DNA from: JACCTH01 sp050741915
GTDB taxonomy: Bacteria > Actinomycetota > Acidimicrobiia > Spongiisociales > ZC4RG35
Assembly: GCA_050741915.1 (NCBI GenBank)
Contig: JBOGEX010000003.1
Location: 1-36,761 of the forward strand
Length of the DNA: 36,761 bases
Direction: 5' to 3'
Shown: piece by piece, positions 14,256 to 22,256 of the stretch
Position numbering within the stretch: the first letter of the stretch is position 1
Layout: every line of letters starts with the position of its first letter
Program-made: the position numbers and the translations under genes
Notes under the pieces: model-generated
The model's input: only the letters and a program-made list of their open reading frames with translations
Databases searched by the model: none
What the model was told of the DNA's origin: nothing

Positions 14256-15194
14256 GTGTTGATAGTTCAGCGTCCTCACATCGAGGAAAGAGAATCCGGA
14301 GAGAATCGTTCCAAGTTCGTGGCGGAGCCACTGGAGCCGGGCTTTGGTTACACGCTAGGAAACACTCTTCGCCGCACGCTTCTCTCCCGGATTCCGGGGG
14401 CGGCCGTAACCAGCATCCGCATCGAGGGGATCCAGCATGAGTTCTCGACGATTCCGGGCGTGGTCGAGGACGTTGTCGACATCATCCTCAACGTCAAACT
14501 GATCGTCGTTCGTCTGGAGGACGCCGACGACCTCGTTATCTACCTCTCGGCCAAGGGCCCCGGAATTATCACCGCCGCCCAGTTGAAGGTGCCGGCCGGA
14601 GTCGAGATCGTCAATACCGATCAACCGATCGCCACGCTCTCAAGCGACGGCAAGCTCGAGCTCGAACTGACTGTCGGACCCGGCGTCGGTTACCGCACCG
14701 CCGATGCCAACAAGCAGGGCGGAAGCTCTATCGGGGTGATTCCCATCGACTCGATGTTCTCGCCCGTCCGCAAGGTCGCTTATCGGGTGGAAAACACGCA
14801 GGTCGGGCAGATGACCAACTTCGACCGGCTCGTACTCGACGTCGAGACCAACGGCGCCATCACTCCGGCCGAGGCAGTCTCCTCTGCCGGGAAGACGTTG
14901 CGGGAGCTGATGAACCTCTTCGCCGACATGGGGGAGGGGGTCGGGCTCGAACTCGGGGAGCGACACAGCGAGAGTGCCGGCTCGCCCGATTTGGATCTAC
15001 CGATCGAAGCCCTCGATCTCACCGAGCGACCCCGCAACTGCCTGCGGCGCGCCCAGATCAAGACTGTGGGCGAGTTGGTGCAGCGCACTGCCGATGACCT
15101 GCTCAACATCACCAACTTCGGACAAAAGAGCCTCGAAGAGGTGATTGCCAAGCTTGACGAGCTCGGTCTGTCCCTGGCTGATCAGAGCAGCTAA
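14256..15194 (+). CDS. rpoA: DNA-directed RNA polymerase subunit alpha
   Basis: Assembly platform of RNA polymerase and contact point for activators and UP elements. The GTG at 14256 gives 312 residues, with AAAGGAG at 14241-14247. The N-terminal domain shows FVAEPLEPGFGYTLGNTLRRTLLS. After a short acidic linker (about residues 230-245) the C-terminal domain has LTERPRNCLRRAQIKTVGELV and NFGQKSLEEVIAKL. All core motifs are intact. The stop overlaps the rplQ ATG by one base. Confidence 0.98.
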   Translation: MLIVQRPHIEERESGENRSKFVAEPLEPGFGYTLGNTLRRTLLSRIPGAAVTSIRIEGIQHEFSTIPGVVEDVVDIILNVKLIVVRLEDADDLVIYLSAKGPGIITAAQLKVPAGVEIVNTDQPIATLSSDGKLELELTVGPGVGYRTADANKQGGSSIGVIPIDSMFSPVRKVAYRVENTQVGQMTNFDRLVLDVETNGAITPAEAVSSAGKTLRELMNLFADMGEGVGLELGERHSESAGSPDLDLPIEALDLTERPRNCLRRAQIKTVGELVQRTADDLLNITNFGQKSLEEVIAKLDELGLSLADQSS

Positions 15195-15544
15195 TGCCTC
15201 GTCCTCGCAAAGGTGCTCGCTTCGGCAACTCCGGAGCGCACGAGAAGATGATCCTCGCCAACCTGACCAGGTCGCTGGTTATGGAGGGCTCGGTGATAAC
15301 GACCGTGGCGAAGGCCAAAGCAATGCGCCCCTTTGCCGAGAAGCTGATCACCAAGGCTCGTAAGGGTGATCTCCACTCCCGTCGGGTTGTATTGCGGACC
15401 ATGCGCGACAACGCCGCCGTGACCAAACTCTTCGACGAGGTCGCCCCGAGATACAGCGAGCGCCCCGGTGGCTACACCCGCATCACCAAGCTCGGACCCC
15501 GCCAGGGCGACGGGGCCGAAGTGGCGGTCATCGAACTGGTTTAG
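15194..15544 (+). CDS. rplQ: 50S ribosomal protein L17
   Basis: Large-subunit protein at the tunnel exit rim. The 116 residues include GNSGAHEKMILANLTRSLVMEGSVITTVAKAKAMRPFAEKLIT and the terminal GYTRITKLGPRQGDGAEVAVIELV. It closes the ribosomal run. A 54-bp hairpin repeat begins within its stop codon, so that repeat may mark or cause the end of the transcript. Confidence 0.97.
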   Translation: MPRPRKGARFGNSGAHEKMILANLTRSLVMEGSVITTVAKAKAMRPFAEKLITKARKGDLHSRRVVLRTMRDNAAVTKLFDEVAPRYSERPGGYTRITKLGPRQGDGAEVAVIELV

Positions 15545-15596
15545 CGAACCCAGGGTTGTGGAGGCTGTCCAACAGCGTCTACAGCCCAGAGAACGG
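15543..15596 (+). repeat. 54-bp dispersed hairpin repeat, copy 1
   Basis: This element begins inside the rplQ stop codon. It contains the stem GGGTTGTGGAGGCTGT paired with ACAGCGTCTACAGCCC (one mismatch and two G-U pairs) around a three-base loop. The reverse complement agrees with 35455-35508 at 50 of 54 positions, and its ends also match 17791-17844. It lacks a U-tract. Lying after the last gene of the ribosomal run, it could slow polymerase or protect the mRNA 3' end. Confidence 0.85.
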
Positions 15597-15609
15597 GGCG
15601 ACCCCCGGT

Positions 15610-15615
15610 TACCCT
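15610..15615 (+). promoter_or_regulatory. Candidate -10 element for leaderless coaA mRNA
   Basis: TACCCT ends eight bases before the coaA GTG (15624), and no ribosome binding site is visible. A TANNNT hexamer 6-8 bases before a start codon is the known pattern for leaderless transcripts in actinobacteria. The same TACCNT form occurs before acpS and udg. No convincing -35 box was found. Confidence 0.4.
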
Positions 15616-15623
15616 GGCCATCC

Positions 15624-16547
15624 GTGCCTGCCCAGCAAAGCCCGTTCCTCATTCTGTCGCGCCCCGAGTGGTCGGCTTTGCGGGCCTCGACCCCGCTCAC
15701 ACTCACTGAAGATGACATCGGTGAGCTAAAGGGCATCAACACTGCGCTTTCGTTGGAAGAGGTCGAAGAGGTCTATCTACCCCTTTCCCGGCTCCTCAAC
15801 CTCTACGTTCGGGCGAGCCAGCATCTCTTCAGCGTCACCGATACTTTCCTCGGCAAACCGACTTCACCCGTTCCTTATGTGATCGGGGTGGCAGGTTCGG
15901 TGGCAGTCGGGAAGTCGACCACGGCCCGGGTCCTCCAGCGCCTCCTGAGCAGGTGGCCCGATCATCCCCGGGTAGATCTCGTCACCACTGACGGCTTTCT
16001 CTATTCCAACCGCGTACTCGAGGAACGGGGACACATGAACCGCAAGGGGTTTCCCGAAAGCTACGACCGGAGACGCCTGATCGAGTTCGTTTCGCTGCTC
16101 AAGTCCGGAGCCGAGCGAGTCGTAGCCCCGGTCTATAGCCACCAGGCGTATGACATCGTTCCCGGAGCGGAGCGAGTGGTAACCCGCCCCGACATCCTCA
16201 TCGTGGAAGGATTGAACGTTCTCCAGGGCGGCGGAAGTGGGACTTATGTTTCAGACTTCTTCGACTTCTCGATCTATGTCGATGCCGATTCGTCCGAAAT
16301 CGAGAGTTGGTACGTCGATCGCTTCCTCACGCTACGGGCAACGTCATTCCAGGACCCCGCCGCCTTCTTCCATCGGTACGCGGCATTGTCGGAGTCAGAA
16401 GCGGAGGATGAGGGCAGGCGGATCTGGAAAGAGATCAACCTGGTCAACCTCGAGGAGAACATTGTCACCACTCGCGAGCGAGCGACGCTGATCCTTCACA
16501 AGGACGGTGACCATTCGGTGCGGGAGGTGCGGCTCCGGCGGCGATGA
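15624..16547 (+). CDS. coaA: Type I pantothenate kinase
   Basis: Catalyses the first step of coenzyme A synthesis, ATP-dependent phosphorylation of pantothenate. The GTG start gives 307 residues beginning with the usual SPFLILSRPEWSAL block. The Walker A motif GSVAVGKST is at 91-99. Further family motifs are TTDGFLYSNRVLEERGHMNRKGFPESYD, YSHQAYDIVPGA and ILIVEGLNVLQ. An upstream in-frame GTG at 15558 lies in the repeat and is rejected. It overlaps the next gene by four bases. Confidence 0.96.
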   Translation: MPAQQSPFLILSRPEWSALRASTPLTLTEDDIGELKGINTALSLEEVEEVYLPLSRLLNLYVRASQHLFSVTDTFLGKPTSPVPYVIGVAGSVAVGKSTTARVLQRLLSRWPDHPRVDLVTTDGFLYSNRVLEERGHMNRKGFPESYDRRRLIEFVSLLKSGAERVVAPVYSHQAYDIVPGAERVVTRPDILIVEGLNVLQGGGSGTYVSDFFDFSIYVDADSSEIESWYVDRFLTLRATSFQDPAAFFHRYAALSESEAEDEGRRIWKEINLVNLEENIVTTRERATLILHKDGDHSVREVRLRRR

Positions 16548-17059
16548 ACGAGAACCTGCGCCACGCCCTCCGACTTGCATCTTTCGACCGCCAGGCGGCC
16601 CGCCGGATCAGTTTTGATACGAGCGCCACGGCCGACGCGGTGGTGCTGGTGGCGGCCATCGAGGCGATCCTGGTGGGCGTGCTCCTGGCGGTTAGCCGTC
16701 GTTTCGACCTGATCCGGCTTCTGGAAGCGGTCATTCTCGGCATCGCCGGCTGGTTAATTCTGGCCGCCGCTATCTGGTTGATGGGGACCAAGGTGCTGAA
16801 AGGCTCTGGCGAGATCGAAGCCATGATCCGCGTCTCGGGTTTTGCTCGCCTTCCTCTGCTGCTCGGTATCGTCGGTTTCCTCACCAGAGGGTCGATCTTC
16901 AGCCTCCTGGGACTGGTGTGGCACTTGGCCCTCCTCGTCGTAGTGGCGGGGGTGGTGTTCGGGCTCAAGCTCAAAGAGGCGGTGGCGGCTGTTGCCCTGG
17001 GTGCAGCTGTGGTCTTCGTCGTGCAGCTCGTGTTTCGGGCGGCTTTCTTCCGCTTCTGA
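16544..17059 (+). CDS. Small multi-span membrane protein, possibly Yip1-like
   Basis: A 171-residue protein of unproved function. A soluble N-terminus (MNENLRHALRLASFD) is followed by about four or five hydrophobic segments, roughly 31-50, 61-83, 100-118, 119-140 and 143-165. The segment after GSGEIEAMIRVSGFARLPLLLGI resembles the pattern of Yip1-domain proteins (polar stretch, then ARLP), but this is only a resemblance. The ATG overlaps the coaA stop (ATGA) and the stop overlaps the truA start, so it is part of a coaA-truA operon. Confidence 0.75.
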   Translation: MNENLRHALRLASFDRQAARRISFDTSATADAVVLVAAIEAILVGVLLAVSRRFDLIRLLEAVILGIAGWLILAAAIWLMGTKVLKGSGEIEAMIRVSGFARLPLLLGIVGFLTRGSIFSLLGLVWHLALLVVVAGVVFGLKLKEAVAAVALGAAVVFVVQLVFRAAFFRF

Positions 17060-17790
17060 TGCCCACCTACCGCCTCGACCTCGCCTACGACGGGGGCGGG
17101 TTCCGGGGTCTTGCCCGCCAGGAGGGCCAGCGGACAGTGCAGGGTGCCCTCGAGGACGCCCTAGCCCGATCGTTGCGACAAGCGGTGACCACCGTTGCCG
17201 CCGGCCGCACCGACGCCGGGGTCCACGCCCGCCAGCAGGTGATGAGCTTCGTCCTCGCCCAGCCAGTCGAGACAGTCCGGTTGTTGCGCTCCCTGGTCGG
17301 CCTTCTCGGACCGGAGATCGTTCCCTATTCGCTGGTTGAGGTCGACGACGCCTTCGACGCCCGCCGTTCGGCGCTGTCGCGCGCCTATCGCTATCAAATT
17401 CTCAACGCTCCCTTTGCCGATCCTCTCCGCCGCCACACCACCTGGCATGTAGCCGACGCCCTCGATGTCGAGGGAATGGACCGGGCCGTACAGCCTTTGA
17501 TCGGCGAGCACGACTTCGCCGCCTTCTGCCGGGCTAATTCGGCGGGTGGCACCGTCCGCCGACTTCTCCAAGCCGGCTGGTCGCGCGAAGACTTGGTGGT
17601 TTTGACAATCACCGCTGGTTCGTTCTGCCATCAGATGGTTCGATCAATCGTGGGGCTCTCAGTAGAGGTGGGGCGTGGCAAACGCCCACCGGGGTTGATG
17701 GCAGATGTCCTCGCCGCTCGCCAGCGCTCCGGTCAGCTCGCCCCTCCCCATGGCCTCACTCTGTGGGAGGTCGCCTATCCCGTTGACTGA
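17059..17790 (+). CDS. truA: tRNA pseudouridine(38-40) synthase
   Basis: Isomerises uridines 38-40 in the tRNA anticodon stem-loop. The 243 residues begin MPTYRLDLAYDGGGFRG and contain the catalytic aspartate D52 in AGRTDAGVHARQQV. The motifs SRAYRYQILN, FCHQMVRSIVGLSVEVGRGKRP and the terminal APPHGLTLWEVAYP confirm the family. In actinobacteria truA commonly sits between rplQ and rplM, as here. The start overlaps the stop of the upstream membrane protein by one base. Confidence 0.96.
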   Translation: MPTYRLDLAYDGGGFRGLARQEGQRTVQGALEDALARSLRQAVTTVAAGRTDAGVHARQQVMSFVLAQPVETVRLLRSLVGLLGPEIVPYSLVEVDDAFDARRSALSRAYRYQILNAPFADPLRRHTTWHVADALDVEGMDRAVQPLIGEHDFAAFCRANSAGGTVRRLLQAGWSREDLVVLTITAGSFCHQMVRSIVGLSVEVGRGKRPPGLMADVLAARQRSGQLAPPHGLTLWEVAYPVD

Positions 17791-17844
17791 CCGTTCTGTG
17801 GGCCGTAGACGTCGGTTTCGCGGGGTTAAAACCCAGGGTTCGCG
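17791..17844 (-). repeat. 54-bp dispersed hairpin repeat, copy 2 (diverged)
   Basis: This element starts directly after the truA stop and is inverted relative to copy 1. The outer ends are conserved (CCGTTCT, GGGC.GTAGACG and GGGTTCGC) and the length is the same. The centre has changed, and a shorter stem GGGTT-AAA-ACCC replaces the long one. All three copies in the window lie beside gene 3' ends. Confidence 0.65.
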
Positions 17845-17857
17845 AAAAGAGGCTCAA

Positions 17858-17887
17858 CTGGCTTAGTGTGGCGACCCGGATTAATAT
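17858..17887 (+). promoter_or_regulatory. Possible rplM-rpsI promoter
   Basis: TAATAT (17882-17887) is the best -10-like hexamer in the truA-rplM gap, with a weak -35-like CTGGCT (17858-17863) 18 bases upstream. Transcription starting near 17894 would leave a leader of about 60 bases containing the hairpin at 17933-17948. The gap interrupts the otherwise coupled gene order, so a new promoter is expected here. Confidence 0.4.
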
Positions 17888-17932
17888 GAGAAGGCTTCGA
17901 TTCGAGGCGCCTACTCCACGACTTTCGGTTGC

Positions 17933-17948
17933 TTGCGGCCGTCCGCAA
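17933..17948 (+). promoter_or_regulatory. Hairpin in the rplM 5' leader
   Basis: TTGCGG-CCGT-CCGCAA forms a perfect six-base-pair stem with a four-base loop. It ends four bases before the chosen rplM ATG, where a ribosome binding site would normally be; none is visible. It could be a site for autoregulation by L13, which represses its own mRNA in other bacteria, but no match to a described leader was recognised. Confidence 0.45.
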
Positions 17949-17952
17949 ACGT

Positions 17953-18396
17953 ATGCACAACAAGACCTTTACCCCCAAGTCGGCCGATATCACCCGCCAG
18001 TGGTGGGTGATCGACGCGGCCGGAAAGCCCCTCGGCCGGCTGGCCACCGAGGTGGCGACTCTCCTCCGTGGCAAGCACAAGCCGATGTTCGCTCCCCACG
18101 TCGACACCGGCGACTTCGTCATTGTCGTCAATGCCGGTGCCGTTGAAGTCACGTCGAAAAAGAGCCAGCAGAAGATCTATTACCGCTACACGGGTTATCC
18201 CGGCGGTTTGCTTGAGGAGTCCTTCGAGAGCCTGCGCAATCGTCGGCCAGAGGCGGTTATCGAGCGAGCCGTAAGAGGCATGCTCCCGAAGAACAAGCTC
18301 GGCCGCAAGATGATTGGCAAGCTCAAGGTCTATGCCGGGCCAGATCATCCCCACCAGGCCCAGGACCCCGAGTTGAGAAAGGTCGAAGCCCGATGA
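17953..18396 (+). CDS. rplM: 50S ribosomal protein L13
   Basis: Early assembly protein of the large subunit. The ATG at 17953 gives 147 residues: MHNKTFTPKSADITRQWWVIDAAGKPLGRLA, then RGKHKPMFAPHVDTGDFVIVVNA and the terminal VYAGPDHPHQAQ. An in-frame TTG at 17929 would translate through the leader hairpin and is less likely. It overlaps rpsI by four bases (ATGA), the conserved rplM-rpsI pair. Confidence 0.96.
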   Translation: MHNKTFTPKSADITRQWWVIDAAGKPLGRLATEVATLLRGKHKPMFAPHVDTGDFVIVVNAGAVEVTSKKSQQKIYYRYTGYPGGLLEESFESLRNRRPEAVIERAVRGMLPKNKLGRKMIGKLKVYAGPDHPHQAQDPELRKVEAR

Positions 18397-18785
18397 CAAA
18401 ACCGCTCGCTCAAACCGTCGGCCGTCGCAAGGAGTCCGTCGTTCGGGTCCGTCTCCGGGAGGGCACCGGTCGGGTGGTGCTCAACGGCCGTCAGTTGGAG
18501 GACTACTTCCCGACCATGGCCACCCGGATGCGGGTGATGGAGCCTCTCCAACTCACCTCCACCCAGGGCAGCTTCGACATCGATGCCACCCTCGAAGGAG
18601 GCGGCGTCAACGGTCAGGCCGACGCCCTTCGTCTCGGGATCGCGCGGGCCTTGGTCGAATACGACGGCGAGATGCGTCCCTCGCTCAAAAAGGCAGGACT
18701 TCTGACACGCGACGCCCGGGCAGTGGAGCGAAAGAAGTACGGTTTGCGCAAGGCTCGGCGGGCGGTTCAGTACACGAAGCGCTGA
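18393..18785 (+). CDS. rpsI: 30S ribosomal protein S9
   Basis: 30S head protein whose C-terminal tail reaches the P-site tRNA anticodon. The 130 residues contain TVGRRKESVVRVRLREGTG and GGGVNGQADALRLGIARALV, ending in the classical KYGLRKARRAVQYTKR tail. The ATG overlaps the rplM stop. Two bases separate it from the glmM TTG start, so cell-wall precursor synthesis is physically linked to the ribosomal pair. Confidence 0.98.
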   Translation: MTKPLAQTVGRRKESVVRVRLREGTGRVVLNGRQLEDYFPTMATRMRVMEPLQLTSTQGSFDIDATLEGGGVNGQADALRLGIARALVEYDGEMRPSLKKAGLLTRDARAVERKKYGLRKARRAVQYTKR

Positions 18786-18787
18786 CC

Positions 18788-20149
18788 TTGGCGGCGGCAT
18801 CTCAGCATCGTTCGCTGCTCGGAAGCGGACAGCGCCTATTTGGCACCGACGGCGTGCGAGGGGTAGCCAATCTCGAGCTCACGCCGGACCTGGCATTGAG
18901 CCTGGGGCGGGCGGCGGGACTGCAGCTCACAGTTGGCCCGGCGCTGGTCGGTCGCGACACCCGGCGCTCTGGGGAGATGCTCTCACTGGCGCTCCAGGCG
19001 GGATTTCATTCGGCCGGCATCGATACGGTCGACGTCGGAATCATGCCCGCCGGAGGGATCTCGTATCTCACGGCCTCCTCCGGGGCGACGATGGGGGCGG
19101 TCGTGTCTGCCTCGCACAACCCCGCCCCCGATAACGGCATCAAATTCCTCACCGCCACCGGCACCAAGCTGACCGATGAGGAAGAGGATCAAATCGAGGC
19201 CCGCCTTCGAAGCGACAGCGCCCGCATCCCGACAGGTCATCTCGTGGGTACCCGCTTTCAGGATTCGAAGGCACTCAACAACTACGTCTCTTTTTTGGCC
19301 AAGGTCGCTCGCTATACCTACCGCGGCCTCAATCTGGCGATCGATGCCGCCAACGGGGCCGCTTTCCAGGCCGCACCGGCCGTTCTGAGCAAACTCGGAG
19401 CGCAGGTGGAGCGTTTTGCGGTCGAGCCCGATGGCACCAACATCAATCTCGACTGCGGTTCGATTCATCCTGAGTTTCTGGCCCGCAAGGCCGAGGGTCG
19501 CATTGGCTTGGCGTTCGACGGCGATGCCGATCGGCTGCTCGCCATTGACGAAGATGGCAATCCGGTAAACGGCGACGTGATCATGGCCATTGTCGCCCTC
19601 CATTGGAAGGCACAGGGACGGCTCAAGAACAACCTGGTGGTGGCGACCGTCATGTCGAACCTGGGTTTCCGGAGGGCAATGGAGCGGGCCGGCATCCAGC
19701 TGATCGAGACCAAAGTCGGCGACCGTCACGTCCTCGAGGCCATGACCCGGCACAAGGCGGTTCTCGGGGGCGAGCAGTCCGGGCACATCATCTTCCTCGA
19801 CAAGGGACGCACCGGTGACGGTTTGATGACGGCCATTCGTCTGCTCGACATCGTGGCCGGTTCCGGCCAGGAGCTGCGCCAGCTACGGAAGGAGGCGATG
19901 GTGGAGTATCCGCAGGTGCTGAAGAACGTGACGGTGGGGCGAGGTACCGACGTCGTTTCGGCGAAGGAGGTTTGGGACGCAGTGGCCGAGGTCGAAAGAG
20001 AATTGGGCGAAGATGGCCGGGTCCTCATCCGACCCTCGGGCACCGAGCCGGTCGTACGAGTGATGGTGGAAGCAGCTAGCCAAGAGCAGGCGGGCGGCTA
20101 CGCTGATCGTCTGGCAGACGTGGTTGCCAGGGAACTGGCCGAGAGATAG
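18788..20149 (+). CDS. glmM: Phosphoglucosamine mutase
   Basis: Converts glucosamine-6-phosphate to glucosamine-1-phosphate for UDP-GlcNAc and peptidoglycan. The TTG start gives 453 residues with RLFGTDGVRGVAN near the N-terminus. The phosphoserine loop SASHNP is at 107-112 (likely catalytic serine 109). The magnesium loop DGDADR, the sugar-binding GEQSGH and the phosphate-binding RPSGTEPVVRVM complete the four-domain pattern. Its product chain uses the output of GlmS, encoded next. Confidence 0.96.
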   Translation: MAAASQHRSLLGSGQRLFGTDGVRGVANLELTPDLALSLGRAAGLQLTVGPALVGRDTRRSGEMLSLALQAGFHSAGIDTVDVGIMPAGGISYLTASSGATMGAVVSASHNPAPDNGIKFLTATGTKLTDEEEDQIEARLRSDSARIPTGHLVGTRFQDSKALNNYVSFLAKVARYTYRGLNLAIDAANGAAFQAAPAVLSKLGAQVERFAVEPDGTNINLDCGSIHPEFLARKAEGRIGLAFDGDADRLLAIDEDGNPVNGDVIMAIVALHWKAQGRLKNNLVVATVMSNLGFRRAMERAGIQLIETKVGDRHVLEAMTRHKAVLGGEQSGHIIFLDKGRTGDGLMTAIRLLDIVAGSGQELRQLRKEAMVEYPQVLKNVTVGRGTDVVSAKEVWDAVAEVERELGEDGRVLIRPSGTEPVVRVMVEAASQEQAGGYADRLADVVARELAER

Positions 20150-20195
20150 GAGGGACCGAGCAGCACCGGGAACGACGATGGTGATGGTTCATAAC

Positions 20196-20345
20196 TCATA
20201 GCGCCTGGCCTCCCCCAGACATTCAGTCCACGGGAGGTGACGAGGAGGAGGGTCATCGAAAGATTCGGCGGATGCCTTCCCGGCCGGTCACGGCCGTAAG
20301 AGACCAGCAAAAAGCCCGGGAGCGATCCCGGCACAGAGGCAGTCT
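20196..20345 (+). ncRNA. glmS ribozyme: glmS ribozyme / glucosamine-6-phosphate riboswitch
   Basis: The leader before glmS matches the glmS self-cleaving ribozyme from memory of the Bacillus and Thermoanaerobacter sequences. The cleavage site would be between A20200 and G20201 in AGCGCCTGG. P1 pairs CCTCCC (20209-20214) with GGGAGG (20232-20237). The conserved core TGACGAGG (20238-20245) and ATCGA...TTCGGCGGATGCC (20255-20276) is present. Further hairpins are CGGCCG-GTCA-CGGCCG (20281-20296) and CCGGGA-GCGA-TCCCGG (20316-20331), with AGAC/GTCT (20301-20304 with 20342-20345) closing the last domain. In known cases glucosamine-6-phosphate triggers cleavage and lowers glmS expression. Confidence 0.93.
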
Positions 20346-20353
20346 TGGTGACA

Positions 20354-20372
20354 CTGGCCAGCCGGTGGCCAG
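20354..20372 (+). other. Hairpin between the ribozyme and the glmS start
   Basis: CTGGCCA-GCCGG-TGGCCAG is a perfect seven-base-pair stem with a five-base loop. It lies after the ribozyme core and 21 bases before the GAGGAGG ribosome binding site. It is not part of the standard glmS ribozyme fold. No U-tract follows, so it is not a terminator. It could stabilise the 5' end of the cleaved mRNA, but that is speculation. Confidence 0.55.
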
Positions 20373-20408
20373 CGAAACGTTGCCGTCGTGAGCGAGGAGG
20401 ACTTCGTC

Positions 20409-22241
20409 ATGTGTGGCATCGTCGGTTATGTGGGGCCGCGTTCTGCGGTCGAGGTACTGATTCCAGGCCTGGCCCGACTGGAGTATCGCGGGTACGACTC
20501 GGCGGGAGTGGCGTTCCAAAAAGACGATGGAATCGCCATCGTCAAGCAAGCTGGTCGCATTGCCGACCTCGAACGGTCATTGGCGAGGGCCGAAGTGCCA
20601 GAAGCCAACGCCGGGATCGGCCACACCCGTTGGGCCACCCACGGCGTCCCCAACACCATCAATGCTCATCCTCATCGCGATTGCACCGGTCAGGTGATCG
20701 TCGTTCACAACGGCATCATCGAGAACTGGGCGGAGCTGAAAGCGGATCTGGAAGCAGGTGGCCATGGGTTCGCCTCGGAGACCGACACCGAGGTGGTGGC
20801 TCACATGATCGAAGACATGTCGGACGTTCCCCTCGATGAAGCGGTGCGACAGGTGATGAAGCAGGCCGAGGGGGCCTTAGCGCTGGTGGTGATGAGATCG
20901 TCGGATCTGCAGTTGTTGGTGGGCGCCCGCCGAGGCAGTCCGCTGGTGGTAGGTCGGGGCCAAGGCGAGAACTTTCTTGGTTCCGATATCCCCGCCTTTT
21001 TGGAGCACACTCGCCAGATGACTGTCGTCGACGACGACCGGGTGGTGTCGATCACACCTGACTCGGTCACCGTCACCGACCTCGACGGCAATGTTGTCGA
21101 CGCTCCGGAACGCCTTATCGAGTGGGACCTGGAGGCGGCCGAGAGGGGCGGCTTCGCCACTTTCATGGAGAAAGAGATCTTCGAGCAACCGAAGGCGATT
21201 GTTGACACCTTGCGAGGTCGAATCGCCCGCACCGGCCTTGTCAGCCTGACGGAGTTCGCCGCGGCCGAACAGCGGCTGCGCGAGATCGACAAGGTATTCG
21301 TTGTCGCCTGCGGAACCTCGTTCCACGCGGCGATGTTGGCGAAGTACGCCATCGAGCGCTGGACCCGGGTTCCGGTCGAAATCGATATTGCCTCCGAGTT
21401 CCGATACCGCGATCCGGTGCTCGATCGGCGTTCGCTCGTTATCGGCATCTCCCAGTCGGGGGAGACGCTCGACACTCTTGCCGCCGTCCGTTATGCCCGC
21501 GCCCAGGGCTCCTTCTTGATCGGCGTTTCCAACGTCGTCGACTCGGCGCTGGCTCGGGAGGCCGACGCCGTCCTCTACACGCGGGCAGGTCCCGAGATTG
21601 GCGTACCCGCCACCAAGACCTTTACCACCCAACTGGTCGCATTGCAGCTGATTGGCCTCCACCTAGCTCAGGTGCGAGGAACCATGGACGAGGGCAGCAT
21701 CGTCAACCTGGTAGCAGGGATCAGGCGGCTCCCGGCGTCGGTCGAAAAGGTGCTCGAAACCGTGCCCGCCATCACCGATCTGGCCAAAGAGCTGGCCGAC
21801 ACCCGCGATGTGTTTTTCCTCGGCCGGAGCGGGGACTTTCCGGTGGCGATGGAGGGGGCGCTCAAGCTGAAGGAGATCGCATACACCCGCGCCGAGGGCT
21901 ACGCCGCGGGTGAGATGAAGCACGGGCCGATCGCCTTGATCGAGGCCGGGGTGCTGGTAGTGGGGGTGGCGACCGATTCTCATGTGCGGGGCAAAACACT
22001 TTCCAACATGGCGGAGATGAAGGCGCGGGGAGCGACCATCCTTCTGGTCGTCGAGGAGGGTTATGGCGACGAGGCATCGGCGGTGGCGGATCACATTCTC
22101 GAAGTGCCATCGGGCCCCGACCTGATTTATACGGTGACCTCGGTAGTGCCTCTGCAGGTCCTCGCCTATCAGATCGCTTCTGCCAAGGGTCTCGATGTCG
22201 ACAAGCCCCGCAACCTGGCCAAGACGGTGACCGTGGAGTGA
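20409..22241 (+). CDS. glmS: Glutamine-fructose-6-phosphate aminotransferase (isomerizing)
   Basis: Makes glucosamine-6-phosphate from fructose-6-phosphate and glutamine. The ATG at 20409 is chosen because the N-terminal nucleophile cysteine must follow the initiator methionine (MCGIVGYVG); GAGGAGG (20394-20400) sits eight bases upstream. An in-frame start seven codons earlier would bury that cysteine. The glutaminase domain shows HTRWATHG and HNGIIENW. Two SIS isomerase domains follow (ACGTSFHA, SQSGETLDTL), and the end is DKPRNLAKTVTVE. At 610 residues the length is normal. It is controlled by the upstream ribozyme. Confidence 0.98.
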   Translation: MCGIVGYVGPRSAVEVLIPGLARLEYRGYDSAGVAFQKDDGIAIVKQAGRIADLERSLARAEVPEANAGIGHTRWATHGVPNTINAHPHRDCTGQVIVVHNGIIENWAELKADLEAGGHGFASETDTEVVAHMIEDMSDVPLDEAVRQVMKQAEGALALVVMRSSDLQLLVGARRGSPLVVGRGQGENFLGSDIPAFLEHTRQMTVVDDDRVVSITPDSVTVTDLDGNVVDAPERLIEWDLEAAERGGFATFMEKEIFEQPKAIVDTLRGRIARTGLVSLTEFAAAEQRLREIDKVFVVACGTSFHAAMLAKYAIERWTRVPVEIDIASEFRYRDPVLDRRSLVIGISQSGETLDTLAAVRYARAQGSFLIGVSNVVDSALAREADAVLYTRAGPEIGVPATKTFTTQLVALQLIGLHLAQVRGTMDEGSIVNLVAGIRRLPASVEKVLETVPAITDLAKELADTRDVFFLGRSGDFPVAMEGALKLKEIAYTRAEGYAAGEMKHGPIALIEAGVLVVGVATDSHVRGKTLSNMAEMKARGATILLVVEEGYGDEASAVADHILEVPSGPDLIYTVTSVVPLQVLAYQIASAKGLDVDKPRNLAKTVTVE

Positions 22242-22256
22242 CAATCTCGGTCGGGG

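Noticed and set aside
15543..15596. Hairpin repeat considered as a classical terminator of the ribosomal run
   Set aside because: The stem is strong but no T-run follows; a role in termination is possible but not supported by the usual signature.
15545..15623. Upstream GTG start for coaA at 15558
   Set aside because: It would translate the dispersed repeat; the family N-terminus begins at 15624.
20801..21662. Long minus-strand frames opposite glmS
   Set aside because: Low-complexity shadow translations of a certain gene; no start context or domain.
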